Of a stretch of DNA of 64,000 bases, positions 34,871 to 45,736 are shown one piece after another. Every line of letters begins with the position of its first letter. Within the stretch, counting starts at the first letter, position 1. Made by a program: the position numbers and the translations under genes. The notes below the pieces were generated by a model that ran no database searches, was not told the origin of the DNA, and was given only the letters and a program-made list of their open reading frames with translations. Location: the NCBI GenBank assembly GCA_937983405.1, contig CALJZN010000017.1:62001-126000 (forward strand), in the 5' to 3' direction. The DNA is from an uncultured Paracoccaceae bacterium. GTDB taxonomy: Bacteria; Pseudomonadota; Alphaproteobacteria; Rhodobacterales; Rhodobacteraceae.

Positions 34871-35547
34871 CGCGGGACGCGGCCGGCGCGCCGGCCCTGC
34901 CGAAGGCGCCCGGCATCGCCCGGGCCCCGGCGTGGCGGCCGACCGTCGGGGGGTCGCGGGGCCGCTCGGCCGGGGGGAGGGGCGACCTGCGCCGCAAGGC
35001 CGGGTGCGGCGGTGCCGCCCCGGCGCCGATCACGGGCCGCGCGCGTTCGCCCTGGCGCGGCAGGGCCTGAAGGGTGCCTTGCGCGAAGGCCGCCGGAGCG
35101 ATGGCGGCGATCGCGGGCGGGCAGGGTTCCGGGGCGGAGAACCGGGTCAGGCCGCGGATCCTGCGGGTTCGTCCGAAGCCTCTCCCCGATGGCAGCGACA
35201 GGGTTGCCGCGTGCGGGCAGGTGGCGATCGCTGCGGTCCTGGACCTGCGCCGTCCGAGGGCCATCTTTCATGCGCAAGGGGGGCGGAGGGCCCCGCCGGC
35301 CACCGGGCGCGGCACGGCGACGGCGGGCAAGGTGCGGCGGGGGGGGGCCTGCCGGGGCCGGGCCTGGCGGAGCGATCCCGCGGCAGGGGCGGGCTGGCCG
35401 GGGCAGGCGGCGGCGGGCGGGCGCGGAGCACCGCAGGGACGCCCTTTCCGCGGCCGAGGGCGTGACAGGACGCGGGCCGCCCGCCATCCGTGCCCTACGC
35501 CGTGGCGGCGGCAGGCCGACAGCGGGGGTGACATGAGGGGCTGACGA
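34871..35547. other. 677-base non-coding gap after the molybdoenzyme operon
   Basis: No supported gene on either strand. Immediately after the cytochrome b gene, GGCCGGCGCGCCGGCC (34881-34896) is a perfect palindrome that can fold as a 6-bp stem with loop CGCG and may end the operon; no T tract follows. The rest is very GC-rich, with overlapping open frames that resemble nothing I know. Like 29037-29693, it looks like old, decayed DNA at the edge of an accessory segment. Confidence 0.45.
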
Positions 35548-37698
35548 TTGAGAAAACCCATCCTTCTGCTCCTCGCCCTGGCGATGGTCGCGGCGCTCCT
35601 GCTGGGGCTCGACGTGCAATCCGTCGATCTGGACACGGTGCGCCGCAGGCTGTCTGCCCTGCAAAGCTGGCAGCAGGACAACGCCCTGACGCTGATCCTG
35701 GCCTTTTTCGGGGCCTATGTCGCGGTGGCGGCGTTGTCCCTGCCGCTTGCGGTGTGGATGACGCTGGCGGGGGGCGCGCTGTTCGGGCTCTGGCAGGGCC
35801 TTGTGATCGTCTCCTTCGCCTCGACCATCGGGGCGACGCTGGCCTTTCTCGCCTCGCGCCACCTGTTGCGCGACTGGGTGCGCGCGCGCCTTGGCCGGCG
35901 TGCCGAGGCGATCGACGAGGGGCTGCGCCGCGATGGGGCGTTCTTCCTGTTCTCGCTGCGGCTGATCCCGGTGATCCCGTTCTTCGCGGTGAACCTGCTG
36001 ATGGGCCTGACGCCGATGCGCACCTCGACGTTCTATCTTGTCAGCCAGGCGGGCATGCTGCCCGGCACCGCCGCCTATGTGAATGCGGGCACGCAGCTTG
36101 CGCAGCTCGAAAGCCTTTCGGGCGTGCTCTCGCCCGCCCTGCTGCTGTCGTTCGCCCTGCTGGGCATTTTCCCATGGATCGCACGCATGCTGCTGGACGC
36201 CCTGAAACGCCGCCGAGTCTATGCGCGCTGGACGCGGCCCGCGCGGTTCGACCGCAACCTGATCGTCATCGGCGCCGGGGCTGCCGGCCTCGTCTCGGCC
36301 TATGTCGCGGCTGCGACACGGGCAAGGGTCACGCTGATCGAGGCGCACCGGATGGGGGGCGACTGCCTCAACACCGGCTGCGTGCCGTCCAAGGCCCTGA
36401 TCCGCAGCGCCAAGCTTGCGCATCAGATGGCCCGGGCCGACCGCTACGGGCTTGCGCCTGCCGCGCCCCGGGTCGCCTTTGCCCGGGTCATGGCCCGCGT
36501 GCAGCGCGTGATCGCCGAGATCGCCCCGCACGACAGCGTCGAGCGCTACACCGGCCTCGGTGTCGAGGTGCTGGAGGGCCACGCGCGGCTGATCGACCCC
36601 TGGACGGTCGAGGTGGCGATGAAGGACGGCAGCACGCGCCGGCTGACCGGCCGCGCCATCATCCTTGCCACCGGCGCGCAGCCGGTCGTGCCGCCGCTGC
36701 CGGGGATCGAGGAGGTGGGCTTTCTCACCTCGGAAACCCTGTGGGACGCGCTGAAGGACCGCGACGCGGCCCCCGCGCGGCTTGTCGTGCTGGGCGGCGG
36801 CCCGATCGGGACGGAACTGGCGCAGGCCTTCGCGCGGCTGGGGTCGGCGGTGACGCAGGTCGAGATGGCGCCGCGCCTGCTGATGCGCGAGGATGCGGAG
36901 GTCTCGGCGCTGGTGCAGGCCGCGCTCGAGGCCGACGGGGTGCAGGTGCTCACCGGGCACAGGGCGCTCGCCTGCGGGGGGCGCGACGGCGCGAAATGGA
37001 TCGAGGTCGAGCACCGGGGCGAAACCCGCCGCATCGGCTTCGACGAGCTGATCGTGGCCGTGGGCCGCGCGCCGCGCCTGAAGGGCTTCGGGCTGGAGGC
37101 GCTGGGGATCCCGGCCGACCGGGTGGTGGAGACCAACGACTATCTCGAGACGCTCTATCCCAACATCCTTGCCGCCGGCGACGTGGCGGGCCCCTTCCAG
37201 TTCACCCATACCGCCAGCCATCAGGCCTGGTTCGCCGCCGTCAACGGCCTGTTCGGCAACCTCTGGCGGTTCAGGGCCGACTACCGGGTGATTCCCTGGG
37301 CTGTCTTCACCGACCCCGAGGTGGCCCGCGTCGGCCTGTCCGAGGCCGAGGCGAGGGCGCGGGGCATCGCCGTCGAGGTCACGCGCTACGGCCTCGACGA
37401 TCTTGACCGGGCCATCGCCGACGGCGCCGCGCAGGGCTTCGTCAAGGTTCTGACCCCGCCGGGCAGGGACCGCATCCTGGGCGTGACCATCGTGGGCGAA
37501 CATGCCGGCGACCTGATCGCCGAGTTCGTCCTGGCGATGAAGCACGGGCTGGGGCTGAACCGGATCCTCGCGACGATCCACATCTATCCGACGCTGGCCG
37601 AGGCCAACAAATATGCCGCCGGCGCCTGGCGCCGCGCCCATGTCAACCCGCGCCTGCTGGCGCTGGTCGAACGCTTTCACGCCTGGAGGCGGGGGTGA
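35548..37698 (+). CDS. TVP38/TMEM64 membrane domain fused to mercuric reductase-like flavoprotein
   Basis: A 716-residue two-domain protein. Residues 1 to about 225 are a DedA/TVP38 (SNARE-associated) membrane domain: FFGAYVAVAALSLPLAVWMT, GGALFGLWQGL, RLIPVIPFFAVNLLMGLTPM. Residues from about 235 are a pyridine nucleotide-disulfide oxidoreductase: FAD loop LIVIGAGAAGLVSAYVAAAT, redox pair GGDCLNTGCVPSKALIRSAK, NAD(P) loop LVVLGGGPIGTELAQAFARL, FAD GD motif NILAAGDVAGPFQFTHTASH, and the dimer domain HIYPTLAEANKYAAGAWRR. The terminal Cys pair of true MerA is absent, so mercury reduction is unlikely; the reaction is unknown. TTG 35548 has GAGGGG eight bases upstream. Its stop overlaps the phosphatidyltransferase gene (GTGA). 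Confidence 0.9.
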   Translation: MRKPILLLLALAMVAALLLGLDVQSVDLDTVRRRLSALQSWQQDNALTLILAFFGAYVAVAALSLPLAVWMTLAGGALFGLWQGLVIVSFASTIGATLAFLASRHLLRDWVRARLGRRAEAIDEGLRRDGAFFLFSLRLIPVIPFFAVNLLMGLTPMRTSTFYLVSQAGMLPGTAAYVNAGTQLAQLESLSGVLSPALLLSFALLGIFPWIARMLLDALKRRRVYARWTRPARFDRNLIVIGAGAAGLVSAYVAAATRARVTLIEAHRMGGDCLNTGCVPSKALIRSAKLAHQMARADRYGLAPAAPRVAFARVMARVQRVIAEIAPHDSVERYTGLGVEVLEGHARLIDPWTVEVAMKDGSTRRLTGRAIILATGAQPVVPPLPGIEEVGFLTSETLWDALKDRDAAPARLVVLGGGPIGTELAQAFARLGSAVTQVEMAPRLLMREDAEVSALVQAALEADGVQVLTGHRALACGGRDGAKWIEVEHRGETRRIGFDELIVAVGRAPRLKGFGLEALGIPADRVVETNDYLETLYPNILAAGDVAGPFQFTHTASHQAWFAAVNGLFGNLWRFRADYRVIPWAVFTDPEVARVGLSEAEARARGIAVEVTRYGLDDLDRAIADGAAQGFVKVLTPPGRDRILGVTIVGEHAGDLIAEFVLAMKHGLGLNRILATIHIYPTLAEANKYAAGAWRRAHVNPRLLALVERFHAWRRG

Positions 37699-38318
37699 TC
37701 GACGCGCTGCTTCTGCCCCTTCAGCGGCGCGTCCTGGCCCCGCCGGCGCGGTGGCTGGCGCGCCGGGGCGTTTCGGCCGATGCGCTGACGCTCGCGGGCT
37801 TCGCCGCGGGCCTGCTCGCGGTGCCGGCGCTGGCCGCGGGGCAATGGGGGCTGGCGCTGGCGCTGATCCTTGGCAACCGGCTCATGGACGGGCTCGACGG
37901 GGCGGTGGCGCGGGTCAACGGCCCGACCGACCGGGGGGCGTTCCTCGACATCACGCTGGATTTCGCCTTTTACGCGCTCGTCCCGCTGGGGTTCGCGCTG
38001 GCAGACCCCGACCGGAACGCCCTGCCCGCTGCGATCCTGATCGCGTCCTTCATGGGCACCGGCTCGTCCTTTCTGGCGTTCGCGATCCTCGCGGCGAAAC
38101 GGGGCCAGACCTCGGCCGCCTTTCCGGCCAAGGGCATCTACTATCTCGGCGGGCTGACCGAAGGCTTCGAGACGATCGCCCTTTTCGTGGCGATGTGCCT
38201 GTTCCCGGGCGCCTTTCCGGCGCTCGCCGGCATCTTCGCCGCCGCCTGCGCGCTGACCACGCTGCTGCGCTGGCATCAGGGCTGGCGCGCGTTCGGGGGC
38301 CCTCCGCGCCGCCCGTAG
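37695..38318 (+). CDS. CDP-alcohol phosphatidyltransferase family protein
   Basis: Integral membrane enzyme of 207 residues that should transfer a phosphatidyl group from CDP-diacylglycerol to an alcohol, or the reverse-type CDP-alcohol reaction. The signature Dx2DGx2ARx8Gx3Dx3D is complete: LMDGLDGAVARVNGPTDRGA followed by FLDITLDF. Several hydrophobic helices follow (AAILIASFMGTGSSFLAFAI, ALFVAMCLFPGAFPALAGIF). It starts with GTG 37695 inside the stop of the TVP38-reductase gene, so the two are coupled; this pairing occurs in other proteobacteria, and its purpose is unknown. Which alcohol is used cannot be told. Confidence 0.87.
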   Translation: MIDALLLPLQRRVLAPPARWLARRGVSADALTLAGFAAGLLAVPALAAGQWGLALALILGNRLMDGLDGAVARVNGPTDRGAFLDITLDFAFYALVPLGFALADPDRNALPAAILIASFMGTGSSFLAFAILAAKRGQTSAAFPAKGIYYLGGLTEGFETIALFVAMCLFPGAFPALAGIFAAACALTTLLRWHQGWRAFGGPPRRP

Positions 38319-38581
38319 CCCCCTTCCGGTGGCCGCGCCGGCCTGCGCGCGCGGCCCGGCGCCCCACGGGCGCGGGCGGGTCGGGGCAAGGGCCTGCCGC
38401 CGCGGGCACTGCCGCCGCGGCGCCATCTGTCCCGCTGCATCGCCGTCTCGCAGCAAGGGCCCCGGCGCGCCCGAAACGCCTTGATCTTCCGACAGATCAT
38501 CCGACAGCGCGCCGGCGGGCCGCAGGTTCCGCTTGATGCCGCGGGGCAGGACGGGCTATTCCGCTCTGCAGCGCGACGATG

Positions 38582-38595
38582 GTTCAACGTTGAAC
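38582..38595. promoter_or_regulatory. Perfect 14-bp palindrome just upstream of the malic enzyme gene
   Basis: GTTCAACGTTGAAC is a perfect palindrome ending 12 bases before the chosen start ATG (38608). It has the form of a homodimeric repressor operator and would overlap the ribosome-binding region if the transcript starts upstream. I cannot name the regulator. The gap 38319-38581 otherwise shows only a short repeat, TCCGACAGATCATCCGACAG, around 38486. Confidence 0.45.
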
Positions 38596-38607
38596 GAAAG
38601 GCGGAGG

Positions 38608-40883
<2,276 letters not shown>

Positions 40884-40887
<4 letters not shown>

Positions 40888-41762
40888 GCCGCGGCGAAGT
40901 CGTCGCGGGCATAGCCCTGCAGGTAGAGCAGCGCGGTCAGATCGCCGTGGCTCACGCGCAGGTCGCAGGCCGCGGCGACCGCGGGCTTGGCGTGCAGCGC
41001 AACCCCCATGCCCGCCGCGCCCAGCATGCCGAGGTCGTTGGCGCCGTCGCCCACCGCCAGCACCGCCTCGGGCGGGATGCCGTGGCGCGCCTCCAGCGCC
41101 CGCAGGCTCTCGACCTTGGCCGCGCGGCCGAGGACGGGCTCGGCGACGCGGCCGGTCAGCCGGCCGTCCTCGACCAGCAGTCGGTTGGCGCGGTGCTCGT
41201 GAAAGCCCAGATGCGCGGCCACCGGGGCGGTGAAGGCGGTGAAGCCGCCCGAGACCAGCAGGCAGCGCGCCCCCGCCGCGGCCATGGTGGCCACCAGCGT
41301 CCGGCCGCCGGGGCGGAAGGTGATGCGGCGGGCCATTACCTCGGCCAGCACCGCCTCGGGCAGGCCGGCCAGCAGCGCCACGCGGGCGCGCAGCGCGTCC
41401 TCGAAGTCGATCTCGCCGTTCATCGCCCGCGCGGTGATGGCGGCGACGCGCGGCCCGACGCCGGCGACGGCCGCAAGCTCGTCGATGCATTCCTGCTCGA
41501 TCATGGTCGAGTCCATGTCGGCCAGCAGCGCGCGCTTGCGCCGCCCCGCGGCGGGCAGCACGGCCAGGTCGATGCCCCGCGGCTGCAGCTCGGCCCAGAC
41601 CTCCCAGCGGTCGGGGGGCAGGGCGGGCAGGGCGACCTCGGCCGCCTCGCCCGGCGCCAGCCAGCGCGGCGCGGCGCCCTGCCAGCGGCGCGCCAGGGCC
41701 TCCAGCGTGGCGGGGTCGAGCGCGGGGGCGGCGGGGTCGGTGAGCAGGACGGCAACGAACAT
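40884..41762 (-). CDS. serB: Phosphoserine phosphatase
   Basis: HAD-family phosphatase for the last step of serine synthesis; 292 residues. The N-terminal about 75 residues are a regulatory, ACT-like extension. The catalytic core shows RALLADMDSTMIEQECIDEL (DxDxT, nucleophile Asp), ARCLLVSGGFTAFTAP (motif II SGG), LGRAAKVESLRALEARHG (lysine of motif III) and VLAVGDGANDLGMLGAAGMG (metal aspartates). It is divergent from serC-serA, with 130 bases between the starts, so all three serine-pathway genes are clustered. Its stop codon and that of the malic enzyme overlap in the palindrome CTAG, leaving no room for a terminator between them. Confidence 0.95.
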
Positions 41763-41850
41763 GGGCGCTTCCGGTGCAAGGGGGCTGCGGCGGGGTAGCG
41801 CAGGACGGAGGCTTGCGCCAGAGGGCCCGAGGCGCTAGGACCCGCGGCGG

Positions 41851-41892
41851 GACACCCCTCCCCACCGAGGGGCGTGTATCTGGAAGGATAGC
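41851..41892 (+). ncRNA. Probable serC leader RNA element
   Basis: A hairpin, CCCCTC (41855-41860) with GAGGGG (41867-41872) around CCCACC, flanked by ACA and GTGT bases that can extend the stem past a small bulge, lies directly before the serC ribosome-binding site (GGAAGGATAGC). A conserved 'serC motif' RNA is known upstream of serC-serA operons in Alphaproteobacteria. Position, gene context and hairpin-then-SD layout fit, but I have not aligned it to the consensus. Confidence 0.5.
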
Positions 41893-43050
41893 ATGACCGA
41901 TCCGACGATCCCGGCCGCGCGGCCGGCAAATCCGCGCTTCTCCTCGGGCCCCTGCGCCAAGTTCCCCGGATTTTCGGTTGACCTGCTCGGCGGCGCGCCG
42001 CTCGGGCGGTCGCACCGCGCCGCGGCCGGCAAGGCGCGGCTCAAGGCCGCGATCGAGGGCACGCGCGAGATTCTCGGCATTCCCGCCGGCTACCGCATCG
42101 GGATCGTGCCGGCCTCGGACACCGGCGCGGTCGAGATGGCGATGTGGTCGCTGCTCGGCGCCCGCGGGGTCGAGGTGCTGACCTGGGAAAGCTTCGGCGA
42201 GGCCTGGGCGACCGATGTGGTCAAGCAGCTGAAGCTTGACGCCACGGTGCGTCGCGCGCCCTACGGGCAGATCGTGGACCTCGCGGCGGTGGACTGGGAC
42301 AAGGACGTGGTCTTCACCTGGAACGGCACCACCTCGGGCGTGCGCGTGCCCTCGGGCGATGCGATCCCCGAGGGCCGGCAGGGGCTGACGATCTGCGATG
42401 CGACCTCGGCCGCCTTCGCGATGGCGCTGCCCTGGGACAGGCTCGATGTTGTCACCTTCTCCTGGCAGAAGGCGTTGGGGGGCGAGGCGGCGCATGGGAT
42501 GCTCGTGCTCTCGCCCCGGGCCGTGGCCCGGCTGGAAGGCTACAGCCCGCCCTGGCCCCTGCCCAAGATCTTCCGCCTGACCAAGGGCGGCAAGCTGATC
42601 GAGGGCATCTTCGAGGGCGAGACCATCAACACCCCCTCGATGCTGTGCGTCGAGGACTGGCTTGCGGCGCTGGACTGGGCGCGGCGGATCGGCGGGCTGC
42701 CCGCCCTGATCGCCCGGGCCGAGGCCAATGCCCGCGTGATCGCCGAGTTCGTCGCCGCCCGCGACTGGATCGCCAACCTCGCCGAGGACCCGGCCACGGC
42801 CTCGACCACCTCGGTCTGCCTGAAGTTCACCGACCCCGGCATCGCCGACCCCGCGGCCTTCGCCAAGGCGGTGGCGCGGCGGCTCGAGGCCGAGGGCGTG
42901 GCCCTCGACATCGGGCATTACCGCGACGCGCCCCCGGGCCTGCGCGTCTGGTGCGGATCGACCGTCGAGACCGCCGATGTCGCGGCGCTGATGCCCTGGA
43001 TCGAGTGGGCCTATCGCGCCGAGCGCGCCAGGCTCGCCGCCGCGGCCTGA
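41893..43050 (+). CDS. serC: Phosphoserine aminotransferase
   Basis: PLP enzyme converting 3-phosphohydroxypyruvate to phosphoserine; 385 residues, the alphaproteobacterial form. It opens [20 protein letters not shown]; then [20 protein letters not shown] and [19 protein letters not shown] (cofactor phosphate region). The PLP lysine is in [40 protein letters not shown] closes the substrate site. The ATG at 41893 has GGAAGGA seven bases upstream and the hairpin leader before it. Followed after 76 bases by serA on the same strand; the two catalyse consecutive steps. Confidence 0.96.
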   Translation: MTDPTIPAARPANPRFSSGPCAKFPGFSVDLLGGAPLGRSHRAAAGKARLKAAIEGTREILGIPAGYRIGIVPASDTGAVEMAMWSLLGARGVEVLTWESFGEAWATDVVKQLKLDATVRRAPYGQIVDLAAVDWDKDVVFTWNGTTSGVRVPSGDAIPEGRQGLTICDATSAAFAMALPWDRLDVVTFSWQKALGGEAAHGMLVLSPRAVARLEGYSPPWPLPKIFRLTKGGKLIEGIFEGETINTPSMLCVEDWLAALDWARRIGGLPALIARAEANARVIAEFVAARDWIANLAEDPATASTTSVCLKFTDPGIADPAAFAKAVARRLEAEGVALDIGHYRDAPPGLRVWCGSTVETADVAALMPWIEWAYRAERARLAAAA

Positions 43051-43126
43051 CCCGGGCGCGGCCTGACCCGGGCGCGGGCCACCGCCCGCCCCGGCACGAA
43101 ACCGAACATTCGTTAGGGAAAGAACC

Positions 43127-44722
43127 ATGGCGCCCAAGGTGCTCGTGTCCGACGCGCTGTCGGAAACCGCCGTCCAGATCTTCCGCGACCGCGGCGTGGA
43201 GGTGGACTATCGCCCCGCGCTGGGCAAGGACAAGGAGGCCCTCGCCGCGATCATCGGCGACTACGACGGCCTTGCCATCCGCTCGGCCACCAAGGTCACG
43301 GCGCGGCTGCTGGCGGCCGCGCCGCGGCTGAAGGTGATCGGCCGCGCCGGCATCGGGGTGGACAACGTGGATATCCCCGAGGCCACCCGCCGCGGCGTGA
43401 TCGTGATGAACACGCCCTTCGGCAACTCGATCACCACCGCCGAGCACACCATCGCCATGATGCTGGCGGTGGCGCGCCAGATCCCCGAGGCCGACGCCTC
43501 GACCCGCGCCGGCAAATGGGAGAAGAACCGCTTCATGGGAACGGAGCTGTTCAACAAGACGCTGGGCGTGATCGGCTGCGGCAACATCGGCTCGATCGTC
43601 GCCGACCGTGCGCTGGGGCTGAAGATGAAGGTGCTCGCCTACGACCCCTTCCTGTCGGACGAGCGCGCGGTGAAGCTCGGGGTGACGAAGGTCGAGCTGG
43701 ACGAGCTGCTGGCGCGGTCGGACTTCATCACCCTGCATGTGCCGCTGACCGACCGGACGCGCAACATGCTGTCGGCCGAGGCGCTGGCGGCGACGAAGCC
43801 CGGCGTGCGCATCGTCAACTGCGCCCGCGGCGGGCTGATCGACGAGGCGGCGCTGGCCGAGGCGATCCGCTCGGGCCATGTCGCGGGTGCGGCGCTCGAC
43901 GTGTTCGAGGTCGAGCCGGCCACCGACAGCCCGCTGTTCGCCCTGCCCAACGTCGTCTGCACGCCGCACCTCGGCGCCTCGACCACCGAGGCGCAGGAGA
44001 ACGTGGCGCTACAGGTGGCCGAGCAGATGGCCGACTACCTGCTGACCGGGGCGGTGCAGAACGCGCTCAACATGCCCTCGGTCACGGCCGAGGAGGCGGC
44101 GGTGATGGGCCCCTGGCTGCGGCTTGCCGGCCACCTCGGCGCCTTCGTCGGCCAGATGACCGACGACCCCATCGGTGCCATCAACGTGCTCTACGACGGC
44201 GTCGCGGGCACGATGAACCTGCAGGCGCTCGACTGCGCGGCGATCGCCGGGGTGATGAAGGCCGCCAACCCCGAGGTCAACATGGTCTCGGCCCCCGTGA
44301 TCGCGCGCGAGCGCGGCATCCGGCTGTCGACCACCCGGCAGGAGAAGTCGGGCATCTTCGACGGCTACATCAAGCTCTCGGTGGTCACCGACCGGTTCGA
44401 GCGGTCGATCGCCGGCACCGTGTTCTCGGACGGCAAGCCGCGCTTCATCCAGATCAAGGGCATCAACATCGACGCCGAGATCGGGCGCCACATGCTCTAC
44501 ACCACCAATGCGGACGTGCCGGGCATCATCGGCACGCTGGGAACGACGATGGGCCGCAACGGCGTCAACATCGCCAACTTCACCCTCGGCCGGTCGGCGC
44601 CGGGGAAGGATGCCATCGCGCTGCTCTACCTCGACGCGCCGGTGCCCGAACCCGTGCGCGCCGAGCTCGAGGCGACGGGACTCTTCCGCCAGGTGAAGGC
44701 GCTGACCTTCGAGGTCGGGTGA
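43127..44722 (+). CDS. serA: D-3-phosphoglycerate dehydrogenase
   Basis: First enzyme of serine synthesis, 531 residues, the long type with both an intervening and an ACT domain. Substrate/NAD core: VLVSDALSETAVQIFRDRGV, IGRAGIGVDNVDIPEATRRG, the NAD loop TLGVIGCGNIGSIVADRALG, catalytic RIVNCARGGLIDEAAL and the His in VVCTPHLGASTTEAQENVAL. From about residue 315 the extra domain begins (TAEEAAVMGPWLRLAGHLGA), and residues about 455-531 form the ACT domain (NADVPGIIGTLGTTMGRNGV), which binds serine for feedback inhibition in related enzymes. The stop overlaps the phosphoesterase ATG (TGATG). Confidence 0.96.
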   Translation: MAPKVLVSDALSETAVQIFRDRGVEVDYRPALGKDKEALAAIIGDYDGLAIRSATKVTARLLAAAPRLKVIGRAGIGVDNVDIPEATRRGVIVMNTPFGNSITTAEHTIAMMLAVARQIPEADASTRAGKWEKNRFMGTELFNKTLGVIGCGNIGSIVADRALGLKMKVLAYDPFLSDERAVKLGVTKVELDELLARSDFITLHVPLTDRTRNMLSAEALAATKPGVRIVNCARGGLIDEAALAEAIRSGHVAGAALDVFEVEPATDSPLFALPNVVCTPHLGASTTEAQENVALQVAEQMADYLLTGAVQNALNMPSVTAEEAAVMGPWLRLAGHLGAFVGQMTDDPIGAINVLYDGVAGTMNLQALDCAAIAGVMKAANPEVNMVSAPVIARERGIRLSTTRQEKSGIFDGYIKLSVVTDRFERSIAGTVFSDGKPRFIQIKGINIDAEIGRHMLYTTNADVPGIIGTLGTTMGRNGVNIANFTLGRSAPGKDAIALLYLDAPVPEPVRAELEATGLFRQVKALTFEVG

Positions 44723-45462
44723 TGACGGTCTACGCGGTCGGCGACATCCACGGCCAGCTCGCCCGTCTGGAAGAGGCGCACGGCCGGATCGTCGCCGACC
44801 GCGCCGCGCAGGGCACGCCGGACGCGCCCGTGGTGCATCTGGGCGACCTGGTGGACCGCGGGCCGGACTCGGCCGGGGTGATCGCCTTCCTGATGGCCGG
44901 CATCGCGGCGGGCGCGCCCTGGGTGGTGCTGAAGGGCAACCACGACCGGCTGTTCCACGGCTATCTCGACGATCCCTTCGGCGCGGCCGGCGCCTTTGCG
45001 CCAGCGCACGGCTGGCTGCGGCCCGGCATCGGCGGGGCGGCGACGCTCGCCTCCTACGGTATCCGTGCGCCGGGGGACCGGCCCATCGCCCCGGTCCATG
45101 CCGAGGCGGTGGCGGCCGTGCCCGCGGCGCACCGGCGGTTTCTGGAAGGGCTGCCGCTGTGGCACAAGGCGGGCGGGGCGATCTTCGTCCACGCCGGCAT
45201 CCGCCCCGGCCTGCCGCTGGAGCGGCAGGCCGAGGACGACCTTCTGTGGATCCGCGACGGCTTTCTCGACGATCCCCGCGACCACGGCGCGCTGGTGGTG
45301 CACGGCCACACCGCCATTCCGCGGCCCGAGCACCGGGGCAACCGGGTGAACATCGACACCCGCGCGGGCTATGGCGGGCCGCTGACGGCGGTGGCGATCG
45401 AGGGGCGCGAGGTGTTCGTGCTGGGCCCCGGGGGGCGGGCGCGGCTGCTGCCCGAGGGCTGA
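44722..45462 (+). CDS. Serine/threonine-phosphatase-type metallophosphoesterase
   Basis: Calcineurin-fold phosphoesterase of the PrpA/ApaH-like group, 246 residues, cytoplasmic. All metal motifs are present: VYAVGDIHGQLARL, VHLGDLVDRGPDS, VLKGNHDRLFHG, IFVHAGIRPG and VVHGHTAIPRPEH. Such proteins hydrolyse protein phosphoserine/threonine or diadenosine tetraphosphate; which applies here is unknown. Its ATG overlaps the serA stop by one base, so it is the third gene of serC-serA and translated with it. This link to serine synthesis is seen in several Rhodobacteraceae but is not explained. Confidence 0.9.
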   Translation: MTVYAVGDIHGQLARLEEAHGRIVADRAAQGTPDAPVVHLGDLVDRGPDSAGVIAFLMAGIAAGAPWVVLKGNHDRLFHGYLDDPFGAAGAFAPAHGWLRPGIGGAATLASYGIRAPGDRPIAPVHAEAVAAVPAAHRRFLEGLPLWHKAGGAIFVHAGIRPGLPLERQAEDDLLWIRDGFLDDPRDHGALVVHGHTAIPRPEHRGNRVNIDTRAGYGGPLTAVAIEGREVFVLGPGGRARLLPEG

Positions 45463-45736
45463 GCGCGCGGCCCCCGCGGCGGGGCCGGCGCGACCGGGCC
45501 GCTGCCCGGCCGATCGCCCGTTGCCCGACCGCGGGCGGAGGATCCCGGGCGCCCCCTCACCGTCGCCGTGTCCGAGACGGTGCGCCGCCCGGCCGCCGTG
45601 GCGCGACCCCTGGCGCCGCCGCCGGCGCCGCGCGGGCCGTCATCGCGGCCGACGGGCGGGCGGATCGCGCTGCCGTTGTCCATCTGTTACATCCCTGCCG
45701 TAAGCCCCGCGGCAGCGTCCAACGGGAGAGCATTCC
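45463..45736. other. Intergenic region with hairpin before the Fbp-type transporter
   Basis: Right after the phosphoesterase stop, CGGCCCC with GGGGCCG around CGCGGC (45468-45487) can form a 7-bp stem, a possible end of the serC operon without a T tract. The 3' part (45660-45736) is less GC-rich, includes TTGTCCATCTGTTACATCC, and ends with GGGAGAG before the transporter start, so it likely holds that promoter. No gene is seen. Confidence 0.4.

Noticed and set aside
35012-35544. Open frames of 150-175 codons between cytochrome b and the TVP38-reductase gene
   Set aside because: All three plus frames are open at once, with Arg/Gly/Ala-rich content and no recognisable domain.
35548-37698. Calling the TVP38-fused flavoprotein a mercuric reductase
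   Set aside because: It has the common CxxxxC redox pair but no C-terminal vicinal cysteines and no mer genes nearby.
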